From Sphingomonas parva (ex Maeng et al. 2020) (lineage in GTDB: Bacteria; Pseudomonadota; Alphaproteobacteria; Sphingomonadales; Sphingomonadaceae), in contig NZ_SPDV01000010.1 in the NCBI RefSeq assembly GCF_004564275.1, positions 62,001 to 126,000 of the forward strand: a DNA stretch of 64,000 nt. Reading direction: 5' to 3'. The translations under genes were made by a program, and so were the position numbers. The notes beneath the pieces were generated by a model that made no database searches, was not told the origin of the DNA, and saw nothing but the letters and a program-made list of their open reading frames with translations. Every line of letters starts with the position of its first letter. Within the stretch, counting starts at the first letter, position 1. Below are positions 28,283 through 37,375 of this stretch, one piece after another.

Positions 28283-30208
28283 TCAGGCGCGCGCGCCTTC
28301 CGAAACGCCGGCGCTGTTGTGGCGCAGCGCCTTCAGCACGGTGTCGACGATTCCCGCCGCGTCGAGCCCCGCTTCCTCATATTGCTTCTCGGGCTTGTCG
28401 TGGTCCTGATAGATGTCCGGCAGGCGCATCGTCCTGAGCTTCAGACCGGCGTCGATGAGCCCCTGATCGCTGGCCATGGTGAGGACGTGCGCACCGAAGC
28501 CGCCGACCGCAGCTTCCTCGACCGTCACCGCGACCTCATGGCTTGCCAGCAGGCGGCGGATCAGCGCCTCGTCCAGCGGCTTGGCGAAACGCAGGTCGGC
28601 GACGGTCGCGGAGAGGCCGCGCGCGTCCAGGATGTCGGCGGCCTTGAGCGCCTCCTCCAGCCGGGTTCCGAGCGACAGGATCGCCACCTTCTTGCCTTCG
28701 CGGACGACCCGCCCCTTGCCGATCTCGAGCCGCTCGGGAGAGGCCGGCAGAGCGATGCCCGTGCCGTTGCCGCGCGGATAGCGGAGCGCGATCGGCCCGC
28801 TGTCGTGCAGCGCCATCGTATGGACCATGTGGACCAGCTCGGCTTCGTCGGCCGCCGCCATCACCACCATGTTGGGCAGGGTGCAAAGATAGGCGAGATC
28901 GAAGCTGCCCGCATGGGTGGCGCCGTCGGCGCCGACCAGCCCGGCGCGGTCCATGGCGAAGCGCACCGGCAGGTTCTGCAGGGCGACGTCGTGGACGACC
29001 TGATCATAGGCGCGCTGAAGGAAGGTCGAATAGATGGCGACGAACGGCCGGAGACCCTGCGCGGCGAGGCCGGCTGCGAAGGTGACGGCATGCTGCTCGG
29101 CAATGCCGACGTCGAAGGTGCGATCGGGAAAGCGCGCCTCGAACTTGTCGAGGCCGGTGCCTGACGGCATCGCTGCGGTGATCGCGACCACCGCCTGGTC
29201 CCGTTCCGCCTCGGCGATCAGCGCCTTGGCGAAGACGCCGGTATAGCTTGGCGGCCCGGCCGGCGCCTTGGCCTGCTCGCCGGAGACCACATCGAACTTC
29301 TGGACGCCATGATATTTGTCCGCCGCCGCTTCGGCCGGGCCGTAGCCCTTGCCCTTCTTGGTGACGACGTGGACCAGCATCGGCCCCTCGCCCGCGTCGC
29401 GGACGTTCTCGAGGATCGGGATCAAGGCATCGAGATCGTGACCGTCCACCGGGCCGACGTAATAGAAGCCGAGCTCCTCGAACAGCGTCCCGCCCGTCAC
29501 CCAGCCGCGGGTATATTCGTCAGCCTTGCGCGCCGCGCGGTGGAGCGGATCGGGCAGCCGCCGCGCGACCCGCCGCGCGAAGTCACGCAGGCCGAGGAAC
29601 GGGCTGGAGGAGACCAATCGCGCGAGATAGGCGGAAAGGCCGCCAACCGGCGGCGCGATCGACATGTCGTTGTCGTTGAGGATCACGATCAGGCGGTTGC
29701 CCGCGGCCTGGGCGTTGTTCATCGCCTCATAGGCCATGCCGGCCGACATCGCGCCGTCGCCGATCACCGCGATCGCCCGACCCGGCGTGCCGGCGAGCTT
29801 GTTCGCCACCGCGAAGCCGAGCGCGGCGGAGATCGAGGTGGAGCTGTGCGCCGCGCCGAACGGATCGTATTCGCTCTCGCTGCGCTTGGTGAAGCCGCTG
29901 AGACCGCCGCCCTGGCGCAGGGTCCGGATCCGGTCGCGCCGGCCGGTCAGGATCTTGTGCGGATAGGCCTGGTGGCCGACGTCCCAGATCAGCCGATCGT
30001 CGGGCGTGTTGAAGACATAGTGGAGCGCGACGGTGAGCTCGACCACGCCGAGCCCGGCGCCGAGATGGCCGCCGGTCACCGAGACGGCCGAAATCGTCTC
30101 CGCGCGCAACTCGTCGGCGAGCTGGCGGAGCTGGTCGCTGCGCAGCCGGCGAAGCTCTCGCGGCGTCGGCACTGTGTCGAGAAGCGGCGTGTTCGGGCGC
30201 TCGGTCAT
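28283..30208 (-). CDS. dxs: 1-deoxy-D-xylulose-5-phosphate synthase
   Basis: A 641-residue thiamine-diphosphate enzyme. It condenses pyruvate and glyceraldehyde 3-phosphate in the first step of the MEP isoprenoid pathway. Visible motifs: [15 protein letters not shown] (catalytic His), the ThDP/Mg site [19 protein letters not shown] with ILNDNDMSI, and transketolase pyrimidine-binding and C-terminal domains ([30 protein letters not shown]). ATG 30208 gives the usual [11 protein letters not shown] start; a TTG at 30217 would add three residues. It supplies precursors for carotenoids and quinones. Confidence 0.96.
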   Translation of the reverse strand: MTERPNTPLLDTVPTPRELRRLRSDQLRQLADELRAETISAVSVTGGHLGAGLGVVELTVALHYVFNTPDDRLIWDVGHQAYPHKILTGRRDRIRTLRQGGGLSGFTKRSESEYDPFGAAHSSTSISAALGFAVANKLAGTPGRAIAVIGDGAMSAGMAYEAMNNAQAAGNRLIVILNDNDMSIAPPVGGLSAYLARLVSSSPFLGLRDFARRVARRLPDPLHRAARKADEYTRGWVTGGTLFEELGFYYVGPVDGHDLDALIPILENVRDAGEGPMLVHVVTKKGKGYGPAEAAADKYHGVQKFDVVSGEQAKAPAGPPSYTGVFAKALIAEAERDQAVVAITAAMPSGTGLDKFEARFPDRTFDVGIAEQHAVTFAAGLAAQGLRPFVAIYSTFLQRAYDQVVHDVALQNLPVRFAMDRAGLVGADGATHAGSFDLAYLCTLPNMVVMAAADEAELVHMVHTMALHDSGPIALRYPRGNGTGIALPASPERLEIGKGRVVREGKKVAILSLGTRLEEALKAADILDARGLSATVADLRFAKPLDEALIRRLLASHEVAVTVEEAAVGGFGAHVLTMASDQGLIDAGLKLRTMRLPDIYQDHDKPEKQYEEAGLDAAGIVDTVLKALRHNSAGVSEGARA

Positions 30209-30304
30209 GTTACGCAATAATCCCTTTGCGCCCCGCTACTCCAAAGCCTGCGCAGTGTCGAATGAGCAAATAGTGCAGGGTCCGTGCAGGCCGGGGCCTC
30301 CGCC

Positions 30305-30781
30305 TCAGCCTTCCTTGCAGTCGTGGCAGGTGCCGCGCACCTCGATCACCGGCCGATCCGGCGCGAAGCCGGCGGCCTTCGCGACCGCGCGTACGCCGCC
30401 GGACAAGGTGTCGTCGTCGAGATGAGTGGTCTGGCCGCAGGTGTCGCAGATCAGGAAGATGCAATCGTGCAGGCAGTCCGGATGGTCGTTGGCGACATAG
30501 GCGTTGGCGCTCTCCACGCGGCGCGCGAGGTTCGAGCCGACGAACAGATCGAGGATCCGATAGACGCTGTTGGCCGCGACGCGACGCCCCTGCGCCTGGC
30601 TCACCTTGTCGGCGATATCGTAGGCCGAGGCGGGGCGATCGAAGCTGGCGAGCGCCTCGAAGACGGCCTGGCGCATCGCCGTCCATTGCTCGCCCGATCG
30701 CTCCATCGTCGCCTGCGCGGCGCTGGTCAGCGACTCGCCGTGATGCTCATGGTGGTCGTGATGGTGCTCATGGTCGGCCAT
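30305..30781 (-). CDS. zur: Zinc uptake regulator Zur (Fur family)
   Basis: A 158-residue Fur-family repressor. A His-rich N-terminus (ten His in the first 14 residues) precedes the winged-helix domain (about 30-100, ASAYDIADKVSQ, ANSVYRILDLFVGSNLARRVES). The dimerisation domain has two CxxC pairs, LICDTCGQ and GTCHDCKEG, the structural zinc site of Zur. With zinc it represses zinc uptake genes. It lies downstream of the MerC-domain gene in the same orientation (90 bp gap) and upstream of dxs. The His tail could buffer or sense zinc (inference). Confidence 0.88.
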   Translation of the reverse strand: MADHEHHHDHHEHHGESLTSAAQATMERSGEQWTAMRQAVFEALASFDRPASAYDIADKVSQAQGRRVAANSVYRILDLFVGSNLARRVESANAYVANDHPDCLHDCIFLICDTCGQTTHLDDDTLSGGVRAVAKAAGFAPDRPVIEVRGTCHDCKEG

Positions 30782-30871
30782 GGCCCCTAGGTAGGACTTC
30801 GCGCGCGTAGGGGCAACTGTCGGGGCCGAGCGGAGCGCGGGAGACTGGAATATCGAACCGTCCGAAACGGT

Positions 30872-31240
30872 TCAGATCACCGCGCGGCGGTTGAGATCAT
30901 GGCCCATCGCGAGGAGCAGCACGCCGATCACCGAATAGACCGTGCTGCCGCCCCCGTGCGGGATCATCAGGGAACCCGCCATCACGCCGAGACCGAGGCC
31001 TCCCACCGCCGATGGCATCATGAAACCGTGCTCCACGATACCCCGGCCGAGCGCGAGCACGCCCAGCCCGATGGCGAGCATCAGGCCGATCTCGTGGATG
31101 ATCGGATCGAGCAGCAGGCCACCCGCCGCGGAGAGCATGGCGAGGAAGATCGCGCTCGCGAGACAGTGAACGAGGCACAGGCCGGAGAGCGCGATCGCCA
31201 TCCGGTCCATCGTTCCATTACGCGCCACATTGGCGAACAT
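30872..31240 (-). CDS. MerC-domain membrane protein
   Basis: A 122-residue inner-membrane protein with four hydrophobic segments. MDRMAIALSGLCLVHCLASAIF contains the Cys...His-Cys pattern of MerC-domain proteins; a His-rich end (GHDLNRR) follows the last helix. ATG 31240 has AAAGGAGGGG upstream. MerC proteins transport mercuric ions in mer operons, but chromosomal copies beside zur, as here, may serve zinc or other metal homeostasis (inference). A frame reaching 31483 exists, but the extra residues look non-coding. Confidence 0.78.
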   Translation of the reverse strand: MFANVARNGTMDRMAIALSGLCLVHCLASAIFLAMLSAAGGLLLDPIIHEIGLMLAIGLGVLALGRGIVEHGFMMPSAVGGLGLGVMAGSLMIPHGGGSTVYSVIGVLLLAMGHDLNRRAVI

Positions 31241-31281
31241 CGGTCCTACGCCCCTCCTTTCACGCAGCCTTGTATAGGCCC

Positions 31282-31312
31282 GTAACGGAGAAGTTACAAC
31301 ATAACATGTAAC
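31282..31312. promoter_or_regulatory. Clustered GTTAC/GTAAC repeats, possible Zur box
   Basis: An A/T-rich stretch in the divergent merC/ctaA region holds GTAAC (31282-31286), GTTAC (31293-31297), TAAC (31302-31305) and GTAAC (31308-31312). GTTACAACATAAC and GTTACA-N8-TGTAAC are inverted repeats resembling alphaproteobacterial Zur boxes (GTTAT...ATAAC). It is placed 53-72 bp upstream of the MerC gene. Assignment is tentative. Confidence 0.4.
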
Positions 31313-31349
31313 AAAAAGTTGCATTGGATTTGATCCGTTCAGCGGCCAT

Positions 31350-32411
31350 ATGGGGCGCATCATGGCCACCGCAGCCGCTTCCCCGCCCCGCCAGCCGCGC
31401 CGCTCCCGTCCAGGTCCGATTTCCACCTGGCTGCTCTGCGTCGCCGCCCTCGTGTTCCTGATGGTCGTCGTCGGCGGGATCACCCGCCTGACCGAGTCCG
31501 GCCTGTCGATCGTGCGGTGGGAGCCGGTCTCGGGCGCGATCCCGCCGATCGGCGAGCAGGCCTGGCAGGACGAGTTCGATCTCTACCGCCAGAGCCCGCA
31601 ATACCAGAAGGTCAACGCCGGCATGACGCTGGCCGAGTTCAAGAACATCTATTTCTGGGAATATGTGCACCGGCTGCTCGGGCGCGTGATCGGGCTCGCC
31701 TTCGCGCTTCCCCTGCTCTGGTTCGCCGCGCGGCGGGCGATCCCGGCGGGCTACGGGCGAAAGCTCGTCGCCTTGCTGGCGCTGGGCGGCCTGCAGGGGG
31801 CGATCGGATGGTGGATGGTGGCGTCCGGACTGGTCGATCGCCCGGAGGTCAGCCACATCCGCCTAGCGGTTCACCTGCTCACCGCGCTGCTGATCTTCGC
31901 CTCCCTGCTCTGGGTTGCGCTGGATCTGCGACAGCTCGCCAATGACGCCGAAGGGCGGCCGGCGCGCATGCCGACGCTCGCGATCTGGGCCCTGTCGATC
32001 CTGGCCCTGCAATTGCTGTTCGGGGCCTATGTCGCCGGCCTCGAGGCCGGCTACGCTTACTCCAGCTGGCCCAGGATGGGCGATGAATGGTTCCCCGCCG
32101 CGACGCCGATGCTCGAGCCGTTCGTGCGCAACTTCGCGGACAATCCGATCGTCGTGCAGTTCGTCCATCGCTGGCTCGCCTGGGGCGTGGCGCTCGCGGC
32201 CGCCCTGCTCGCCGGAACGGCCTGGCGGCGCGGGTTCAAGGTCGAGGCAGTCGCTCTCGTTACCGCGGTGACCGCTCAGATCGTGCTGGGTATCCTCACC
32301 CTGCTGTCCGGCGTGCGCATCAACATCGCGGCAGGCCACCAGGCGATGGCGGTGGTCCTGCTCGGCGCAATGGTCGCCACCGCGCATCGGCTGGGCGAGC
32401 GGCGCGCGTGA
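31350..32411 (+). CDS. ctaA: Heme A synthase (COX15/CtaA)
   Basis: A 353-residue inner-membrane protein with about eight membrane segments. It oxidises heme O to heme A for cytochrome aa3 oxidase. Marks: MVVVGGITRLTESGLSIVRWEPV, FWEYVHRLLGRVIGL (heme-ligand His), LQGAIGWWMVASGL, VSHIRLAVHLL, GAYVAGLEAGYAYSSWPRM and FVHRWLAWGV, each with the conserved His pattern of the alphaproteobacterial type. The start is ATG 31350 or 31362 (MATAAA). It overlaps cutA by 4 bp. Confidence 0.95.
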   Translation: MGRIMATAAASPPRQPRRSRPGPISTWLLCVAALVFLMVVVGGITRLTESGLSIVRWEPVSGAIPPIGEQAWQDEFDLYRQSPQYQKVNAGMTLAEFKNIYFWEYVHRLLGRVIGLAFALPLLWFAARRAIPAGYGRKLVALLALGGLQGAIGWWMVASGLVDRPEVSHIRLAVHLLTALLIFASLLWVALDLRQLANDAEGRPARMPTLAIWALSILALQLLFGAYVAGLEAGYAYSSWPRMGDEWFPAATPMLEPFVRNFADNPIVVQFVHRWLAWGVALAAALLAGTAWRRGFKVEAVALVTAVTAQIVLGILTLLSGVRINIAAGHQAMAVVLLGAMVATAHRLGERRA

Positions 32412-32743
32412 CCGAGACGCATCAGACCATCGCGACGGTCTACGCCACCTTCGCCTCGCACGAAGAGGCTGAGCGAGTCGCCCGCGCGCTCGTCGAGGAG
32501 CGGCTCGCCGCCTGCGCCAACATTTTCGGCACCTGCCGCTCGATCTATCGATGGGAAGGCAGGATCGCGGACGGCGAGGAGACTGCAGCCCTGTTCAAGA
32601 CGGCGGCCGACAGGGCGGACGCGCTGATCGCCCGTCTCGCCGAGCTCCACAGCTACGATCTTCCCGCCGCCGTGGCCTGGCCGATCGCCGCCTCCACGCC
32701 AGGCTTCGCCAAATGGGTCCTCGACGAGACGGCCCAGGGCTGA
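32408..32743 (+). CDS. cutA: Divalent-cation tolerance protein CutA
   Basis: A 111-residue trimeric CutA-family protein. It shows VYATFASHEEAERVARALVEERLAACANIF near the start, YRWEGRIADGEETAALFKT in the middle and the LHSYDLPAAVAWPI segment. The GTG start overlaps the ctaA stop (GTGA), so it is translationally coupled. The biochemical role in bacteria is unsettled (copper tolerance in E. coli, not general). Confidence 0.9.
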   Translation: MTETHQTIATVYATFASHEEAERVARALVEERLAACANIFGTCRSIYRWEGRIADGEETAALFKTAADRADALIARLAELHSYDLPAAVAWPIAASTPGFAKWVLDETAQG

Positions 32744-33055
32744 TCTTCGCGCCGATGCTTTTCCGGGAGCGCCGCGCCGGCCCGAAGGTACGGTCGTCGG
32801 CGATTTCGGCATCGACATCGAACATGGCGTCCACGCCCGTGGCCGGATCGGGAGAGCACCTTCCCTGATCGAGCGTGATTTGATCGAGGTATTATTTTAC
32901 CTCCCGTCAAACCCGCGCTTTTTCTTGACTTAATCGGCCTCTCCTGCCATTTGGCCGCTCGTCAGCGCCGCCCGTGGCAGAAGCCGTGGGGCGGCGCGGT
33001 TCATTTCAGATGAGGGGCGCCTTCCCGGCGTCCGCTGGTTACGGAGTTGGGGCCC
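32744..33055 (+). promoter_or_regulatory. Leader/promoter region of rplM-rpsI
   Basis: About 310 bp without a gene. The middle (32890-32935) is unusually A/T-rich and contains TTGACT at 32925-32930, a good -35 match, but I see no convincing -10 element at 16-18 bp. A GGAG stands a few bases before the rplM ATG. This is probably the promoter and leader of the ribosomal operon. Confidence 0.4.
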
Positions 33056-33535
33056 ATGAAGGCGCTGATGAAGACCACCAAGGCCGCCAAGGCCTCCGAG
33101 GTGGAGAAGAAATGGCATCTGATTGATGCTGACGGGCTCGTCGTCGGGCGCGTCGCCACGATCATCGCCAACCTGCTGCGCGGCAAGCACAAGCCGCTGT
33201 TCACCCCGCACGCCGACATCGGCGATCATGTCGTGGTGATCAACGCCGACAAGGTTCGGTTCACCGGCAAGAAGCTGGCCGACAAGGTCTATTACCGCCA
33301 CACCGGCTATGCCGGCGGCATCAAGGGTGTCACGGCCGGCAAGGTCCTCGAAGGCCGCTTCCCGGAGCGCGTCCTCGAGAAGGCCGTCGAGCGCATGATC
33401 CCGCGCGGGCCGCTCGGTCGCGAGCAGATGCGCCACCTCCACCTCTATGCCGGCACCGAGCATCCGCACGCCGGCCAGAACCCCGAAACCCTCGACGTCG
33501 CGGGCATGAACCGCAAGAACAAGGTGGGTGCCTGA
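33056..33535 (+). CDS. rplM: 50S ribosomal protein L13
   Basis: A 159-residue large-subunit protein. Typical segments: [53 protein letters not shown] with [12 protein letters not shown], then [30 protein letters not shown]. Two ATGs (33056, MKALMK; 33068, MKTTKA) can serve as start; the first has GGAG at better spacing. The stop overlaps the rpsI start (TGATG), the usual L13-S9 operon. Confidence 0.97.
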   Translation: MKALMKTTKAAKASEVEKKWHLIDADGLVVGRVATIIANLLRGKHKPLFTPHADIGDHVVVINADKVRFTGKKLADKVYYRHTGYAGGIKGVTAGKVLEGRFPERVLEKAVERMIPRGPLGREQMRHLHLYAGTEHPHAGQNPETLDVAGMNRKNKVGA

Positions 33536-34098
33536 TGTCCGACAATCGTCAATCGCTTTCCGACCTCGCCAACCTGACCGGTGCGGCTGCCGCGCCTGCG
33601 GCTGCCGAGGCTCCCGCCGCTGCGAACGAGGCGCCTGCCGAAGACACGCAGGGCGTGTCGACCCAGGGCCCGCAGATCCAGGCCGTGCTGCGCGAGCAGC
33701 AGATCGACAAGCAGGGCCGCGCCTACGCGACCGGCCGCCGCAAGGACGCTGTCGCCCGCGTGTGGCTGAAGCCTGGCACCGGCAAGATCACGGTCAATGG
33801 CCGCGACCAGACCGTCTATTTCGCGCGTCCGACGCTGCGCCTGATCATCAACCAGGTGTTCGACATCACCGAGCGCCGCGATCAGTATGACGTCGTCGCC
33901 ACCGTCAAGGGCGGCGGCCTCTCCGGCCAGGCCGGTGCGGTTCGCCACGGTATCTCGACCGCGCTCACCCGCTACGAGCCGGTGCTGCGCAGCGCCGTCA
34001 AGCGCGCCGGCTTCCTGACCCGCGATCCGCGCGTCGTCGAGCGCAAGAAGTACGGCCGCGCCAAGGCCCGCCGCAGCTTCCAGTTCTCGAAGCGCTAA
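33535..34098 (+). CDS. rpsI: 30S ribosomal protein S9 with N-terminal extension
   Basis: A 187-residue protein, about 55 residues longer than typical S9. Residues 1-57 are an Ala/Pro/Glu-rich, probably disordered extension; the S9 core starts at about [21 protein letters not shown]. The C-terminus RRSFQFSKR is the conserved tail that reaches the ribosomal P site. ATG 33535 overlaps the rplM stop. Such extensions are common in sphingomonads (recalled knowledge); their function is not known. Confidence 0.96.
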   Translation: MSDNRQSLSDLANLTGAAAAPAAAEAPAAANEAPAEDTQGVSTQGPQIQAVLREQQIDKQGRAYATGRRKDAVARVWLKPGTGKITVNGRDQTVYFARPTLRLIINQVFDITERRDQYDVVATVKGGGLSGQAGAVRHGISTALTRYEPVLRSAVKRAGFLTRDPRVVERKKYGRAKARRSFQFSKR

Positions 34099-34143
34099 GG
34101 CGAACGTCACGAAGCTTCGCGCTTCGTGCCGGGCAAAACGAGA

Positions 34144-34169
34144 GGGCCGTCCTTCGGGGCGGCCCTTTT
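34144..34169 (+). terminator. Rho-independent terminator of rplM-rpsI
   Basis: GGGCCGTCC (34144-34152), loop TTCG, GGGCGGCCC (34157-34165) and TTTT. The stem is nine base pairs with one G-T pair, 45 bp after the rpsI stop. The UUCG-type loop is especially stable. Confidence 0.88.
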
Positions 34170-34170
34170 G

Positions 34171-34210
34171 CTTTGGGCGCAGCCCAAAGCATCCCGGCGA
34201 AGGCCGGGAT
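34171..34210. repeat. Two adjacent intergenic inverted repeats
   Basis: CTTTGGGC/GCCCAAAG (34171-34189) and ATCCCGGC/GCCGGGAT (34191-34210) form two short hairpins directly after the terminator. Such GC-rich dyads are scattered between sphingomonad genes; no function is claimed. Confidence 0.55.
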
Positions 34211-34430
34211 CCCGGGTAGAACAGGGCACGCGAGGCAGAAGCGTCTTTGCAGACCCTCCGTGAGATCCTGATCAGGGTCCGCGCGCCCCGCCGCGGCTGC
34301 GGCGTGCCGGAAGCAGGCCGCACCTGATGGACCGAACCGTATGACGTATGTCGCCTGGTCAGGGCTTCATCCCCCTAGCCTCTTCGCCGCTCCGCTGGCA
34401 CATCGTCCCGAAAGAACAGGGAGGATGGGC

Positions 34431-35435
34431 ATGAAGATCGGCCGGAGAAGTCTGCTGGGCGGGGCGCTGGGCGCGGGGGTGTTGGCGGCGACATCGGCCT
34501 CGGCACAGGGCTGGGGCGATCCGCCGACTCCGGCGGCGAGCGATCCCGACGCGCCTTTGTGGCCGGCGAAGGAGCGGATCCAGCTTTGGCCGGGCCGGCC
34601 GCCGGGGGCACCGTCCAAGCCGATCGCCGCCAACAACACGATGAACGGCCCCAAGGGCGGGCGCGAATTGTGGCTGCGCGGTGTCGCGACGCCGGAGGTC
34701 CACGTCTTCCGGCCGGCGCGGCCCGACGGCTCCGCCCTGCTCTCGCTTCCCGGCGGCGGATACCAGTTCCTCTCGGTCCAGAACGAAGGTCTCGACGTCG
34801 CCCAGCATTTCAATGCCGGCGGCACCACCGTCTTCGTTCTTGCCTATCGCCTCGCCGGCGAGGGATGGGCGCAGCGCGATCTGGTGGCGCTGCAGGACGC
34901 CCAGCGGGCGATGCGCCTGATCCGGGCCAATGCCCGCGAGCTGCGGATCGATCCGGCGCGGCTCGGAATCGTCGGTTTTTCGGCCGGCGGCCATCTCGCC
35001 GCCGATCTTTCGGTCGCGCACGGCGACCGGATCTACGAGCCGGTCGACGCGGCGGATCGCGAGAGCGCCCGACCTGCCTATGCCGGGCTCGTTTATCCGG
35101 TGACCAGCCTCCGCGATCGCGCCCCGAACAGCCGCTCCGGCGAGTTCCTGCTCGGCCCGGCCCCGTCGCGCCAAAGGGTGGACGCGCGCTCGCCGCTGCT
35201 CCGCGTCGGCAAGGACACGCCGCCGTCCTTCCTCGTTCACGCCAGCGACGATCCGGTCGTGCCGCTGGAGAATACGCTCGACTGGCTTGCCGCCTGCCGC
35301 GCGAACGGGGTGAAATGCGACGCCCATATCTTCGGCGAGGGCGGCCACGGCTTCGGTCTCCATCTTCCGCGTGACCTGCCGGGCTCGCGCTGGCCGGAGC
35401 TGTTCGGCCTCTGGCTGCGGAAGCACGGCGGCTGA
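34431..35435 (+). CDS. Exported alpha/beta-hydrolase esterase (acetylxylan-esterase-like)
   Basis: A 334-residue serine esterase. The N-terminus MKIGRRSLLGGALGAGVLAATSASAQ resembles a Tat signal, with one Arg-Arg pair. Catalytic triad candidates: nucleophile in GFSAGGHLA, Asp in HASDDPVVP and His in GEGGHGFG; the oxyanion segment is LPGGGYQF. It resembles the esterase/lipase group that includes xylan and feruloyl esterases. ATG 34431 has AGGGAGG at 6 bp; the frame also opens at 34341. It stands alone, so a xylan role is inferred only from homology and from the cluster earlier in the window. Confidence 0.8.
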   Translation: MKIGRRSLLGGALGAGVLAATSASAQGWGDPPTPAASDPDAPLWPAKERIQLWPGRPPGAPSKPIAANNTMNGPKGGRELWLRGVATPEVHVFRPARPDGSALLSLPGGGYQFLSVQNEGLDVAQHFNAGGTTVFVLAYRLAGEGWAQRDLVALQDAQRAMRLIRANARELRIDPARLGIVGFSAGGHLAADLSVAHGDRIYEPVDAADRESARPAYAGLVYPVTSLRDRAPNSRSGEFLLGPAPSRQRVDARSPLLRVGKDTPPSFLVHASDDPVVPLENTLDWLAACRANGVKCDAHIFGEGGHGFGLHLPRDLPGSRWPELFGLWLRKHGG

Positions 35436-35516
35436 TCCTGCTTTGACCGCAAGCGCCGGGGTGGCGCGCCGCCGCTTTTGCTGCTGAAGCGGCCGCTCGA
35501 CAGCGAAAGAGGAACG

Positions 35517-36338
35517 ATGGCGGACCGCGACTACGTGCTCGGCACCGAAGACGAAGAGATCGAACGGCTGGGGCTGCAGCATCGCGTCTGGCGCGCCCGG
35601 ATGCTCGACGGCTGGCGCCGCGCCGGCATCGGACCGGCAAAGACCGTGCTCGACGTCGGCGCTGGCCCTGGCTGGGCGAGCATGGACCTGGCGGAGCTGG
35701 TCGGTCCTGCCGGGCAGGTGATCGCGCTCGAGCGCTCGCGGCGCTTCCTGGACAGCCTCGCCGAGCGGGCGGCGGCCCGCCGCCTGACGAATTTGGTGAC
35801 GCTGGAGCAGGACGTCACCGAGCCGTTCGGCGAGGAAATCGCCGACGCGGCCTGGTGCCGGTGGCTGCTCTGCTTCGTGCCGGAACCGCGGCGTGCCCTC
35901 GCCAACATTGCCCGCGCGCTGAAGCCGGGCGGGACGGCGATCTTCCACGAATATGCCGATTACGGCGGTTGGCAGATGATGCCGCCGAGCGAGGAGCTCG
36001 ACCGCTTCCGTGATCTGGTGATGAAGAGTTGGCGCGATGCCGGCGGCGAGCCCGACATCGCCCTCCATCTCCCCCTCTGGGCTCAGGCGGAGGGGCTCGA
36101 GGTGGTGGAGATCCGGCCGCTGGTCGAGATCGTCGGACGTGACGATTTCACCTGGCAATGGCCGGCCTCGTTCATGCGCGTGAACTCCTCCCGGCTTCGC
36201 GACCTTGGTTATGCCACGGCGGACGAAGCCGAGCTGATGGCGACGGCGCTGGACCGTGCGCCGGAGGGCGCCCGGCTGATCACGCCGCTGGTCGCGGAGG
36301 TGGTCGTCCGCAAGCCAGGTGACCGCCCTAGCGGTTGA
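35517..36338 (+). CDS. Class I SAM-dependent methyltransferase
   Basis: A 273-residue cytoplasmic methyltransferase. SAM-binding motif I is [18 protein letters not shown], followed by an acidic residue at the end of strand 2 ([10 protein letters not shown]), motif II near [16 protein letters not shown] and [19 protein letters not shown]. It resembles ubiquinone/menaquinone-type methyltransferases of unknown substrate. ATG 35517 follows AAAGAGGAACG. Its last 11 bp overlap the convergent aldo/keto reductase gene. Confidence 0.8.
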   Translation: MADRDYVLGTEDEEIERLGLQHRVWRARMLDGWRRAGIGPAKTVLDVGAGPGWASMDLAELVGPAGQVIALERSRRFLDSLAERAAARRLTNLVTLEQDVTEPFGEEIADAAWCRWLLCFVPEPRRALANIARALKPGGTAIFHEYADYGGWQMMPPSEELDRFRDLVMKSWRDAGGEPDIALHLPLWAQAEGLEVVEIRPLVEIVGRDDFTWQWPASFMRVNSSRLRDLGYATADEAELMATALDRAPEGARLITPLVAEVVVRKPGDRPSG

Positions 36339-37317
36339 TCGTCTGCATGCCCTGGGCGTGATAGCGGTCGCCGGCGGCGGCACCGGGAGGAAGGATGCGG
36401 TCGATGCGGGCGCGCTCCTCCTCCGTCAGGCGAATGTCGAGGGCGCCGATATTCTCGTCGAGCCGGGCGCGGCGGCGGGTGCCGGGGATCGGAACGATGT
36501 CCCCTCCCTGCCCCAGCACCCAGGCGAGTGCGAGCTGGGCGGCCGTGCACCCCTTCCCGCGGGCCATCGCCTCGATCTCGCCGACGAGGTCGAGGTTCTT
36601 CTGGAAGTTGTCGCCGGTGAAGCGCGGGTGGCGACGCCGGGTATCGTCGGGCTCGAAATCCTCGGGACTGCGGAACTGGCCGGTCAGGAAGCCGCGGCCC
36701 AGCGGGCTGTACGCGACATAGCCGATGCCGAGCTCCCGCACGGTCGGGAGGAGCGCCTCCTCCGGATCACGGCTCCACAGCGAATATTCGGTCTGCAGCG
36801 CCGCGATCGGGTGCACGGCGTGGGCGCGGCGTACGGTCTCCGGCGCGGCCTCGCTGAGCCCGAGGAAGCGCACCTTGCCCTCGCGAACCAGCTCGGCCAT
36901 CGCGCCGACCGTATCCTCGATCGGCACGTCCGGATCGACCCTGTGCTGGTAATAGAGATCGATCGTCTCGATGCCGAGCCGCCGCAGGCTCGCCTCGCAG
37001 GCGGAGCGGACGTAGTCAGGGCGGCCGCAGACGCCGCCGAAGCTGCCGTCCTCTCCCCGAACGTTGCCGAACTTGGTGGCGAGCACCACCCGATCGCGCC
37101 GATCGGCGATGGCGCGGCCGACCAGCTCCTCATTGCGGCCGACGCCGTACATGTCGGCCGTGTCGAGGAAATCGACGCCGCGCTCGATCGCGTGATGGAT
37201 CGTCGCGATCGATTCCCCTTCGTCGCCGCTGCCGTAGAATTCGGACATGCCCATGCAGCCGAGGCCGAGGGCAGACACCTCGAGGCCGCTCGCGCCGAGG
37301 CGCCGCCGTTCGATCAT
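36328..37317 (-). CDS. Aldo/keto reductase
   Basis: A 329-residue NADPH-dependent reductase of the aldo/keto reductase superfamily (IolS/YhdN-like). A (beta/alpha)8 barrel with the tetrad Asp and Tyr in FLDTADMYG, Lys in LATKFGN and His in [18 protein letters not shown] and [16 protein letters not shown] are the cofactor-binding signature regions. It starts [20 protein letters not shown]. The substrate is unknown; a general aldehyde or ketone detoxification role is likely. It ends inside the 3' end of the methyltransferase gene. Confidence 0.87.
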   Translation of the reverse strand: MIERRRLGASGLEVSALGLGCMGMSEFYGSGDEGESIATIHHAIERGVDFLDTADMYGVGRNEELVGRAIADRRDRVVLATKFGNVRGEDGSFGGVCGRPDYVRSACEASLRRLGIETIDLYYQHRVDPDVPIEDTVGAMAELVREGKVRFLGLSEAAPETVRRAHAVHPIAALQTEYSLWSRDPEEALLPTVRELGIGYVAYSPLGRGFLTGQFRSPEDFEPDDTRRRHPRFTGDNFQKNLDLVGEIEAMARGKGCTAAQLALAWVLGQGGDIVPIPGTRRRARLDENIGALDIRLTEEERARIDRILPPGAAAGDRYHAQGMQTINR

Positions 37318-37375
37318 CTGGAATCTCCTTCCCGCACTCGCCCGCCCAACGGACGGAATGCGCCACGGTTGCGCA

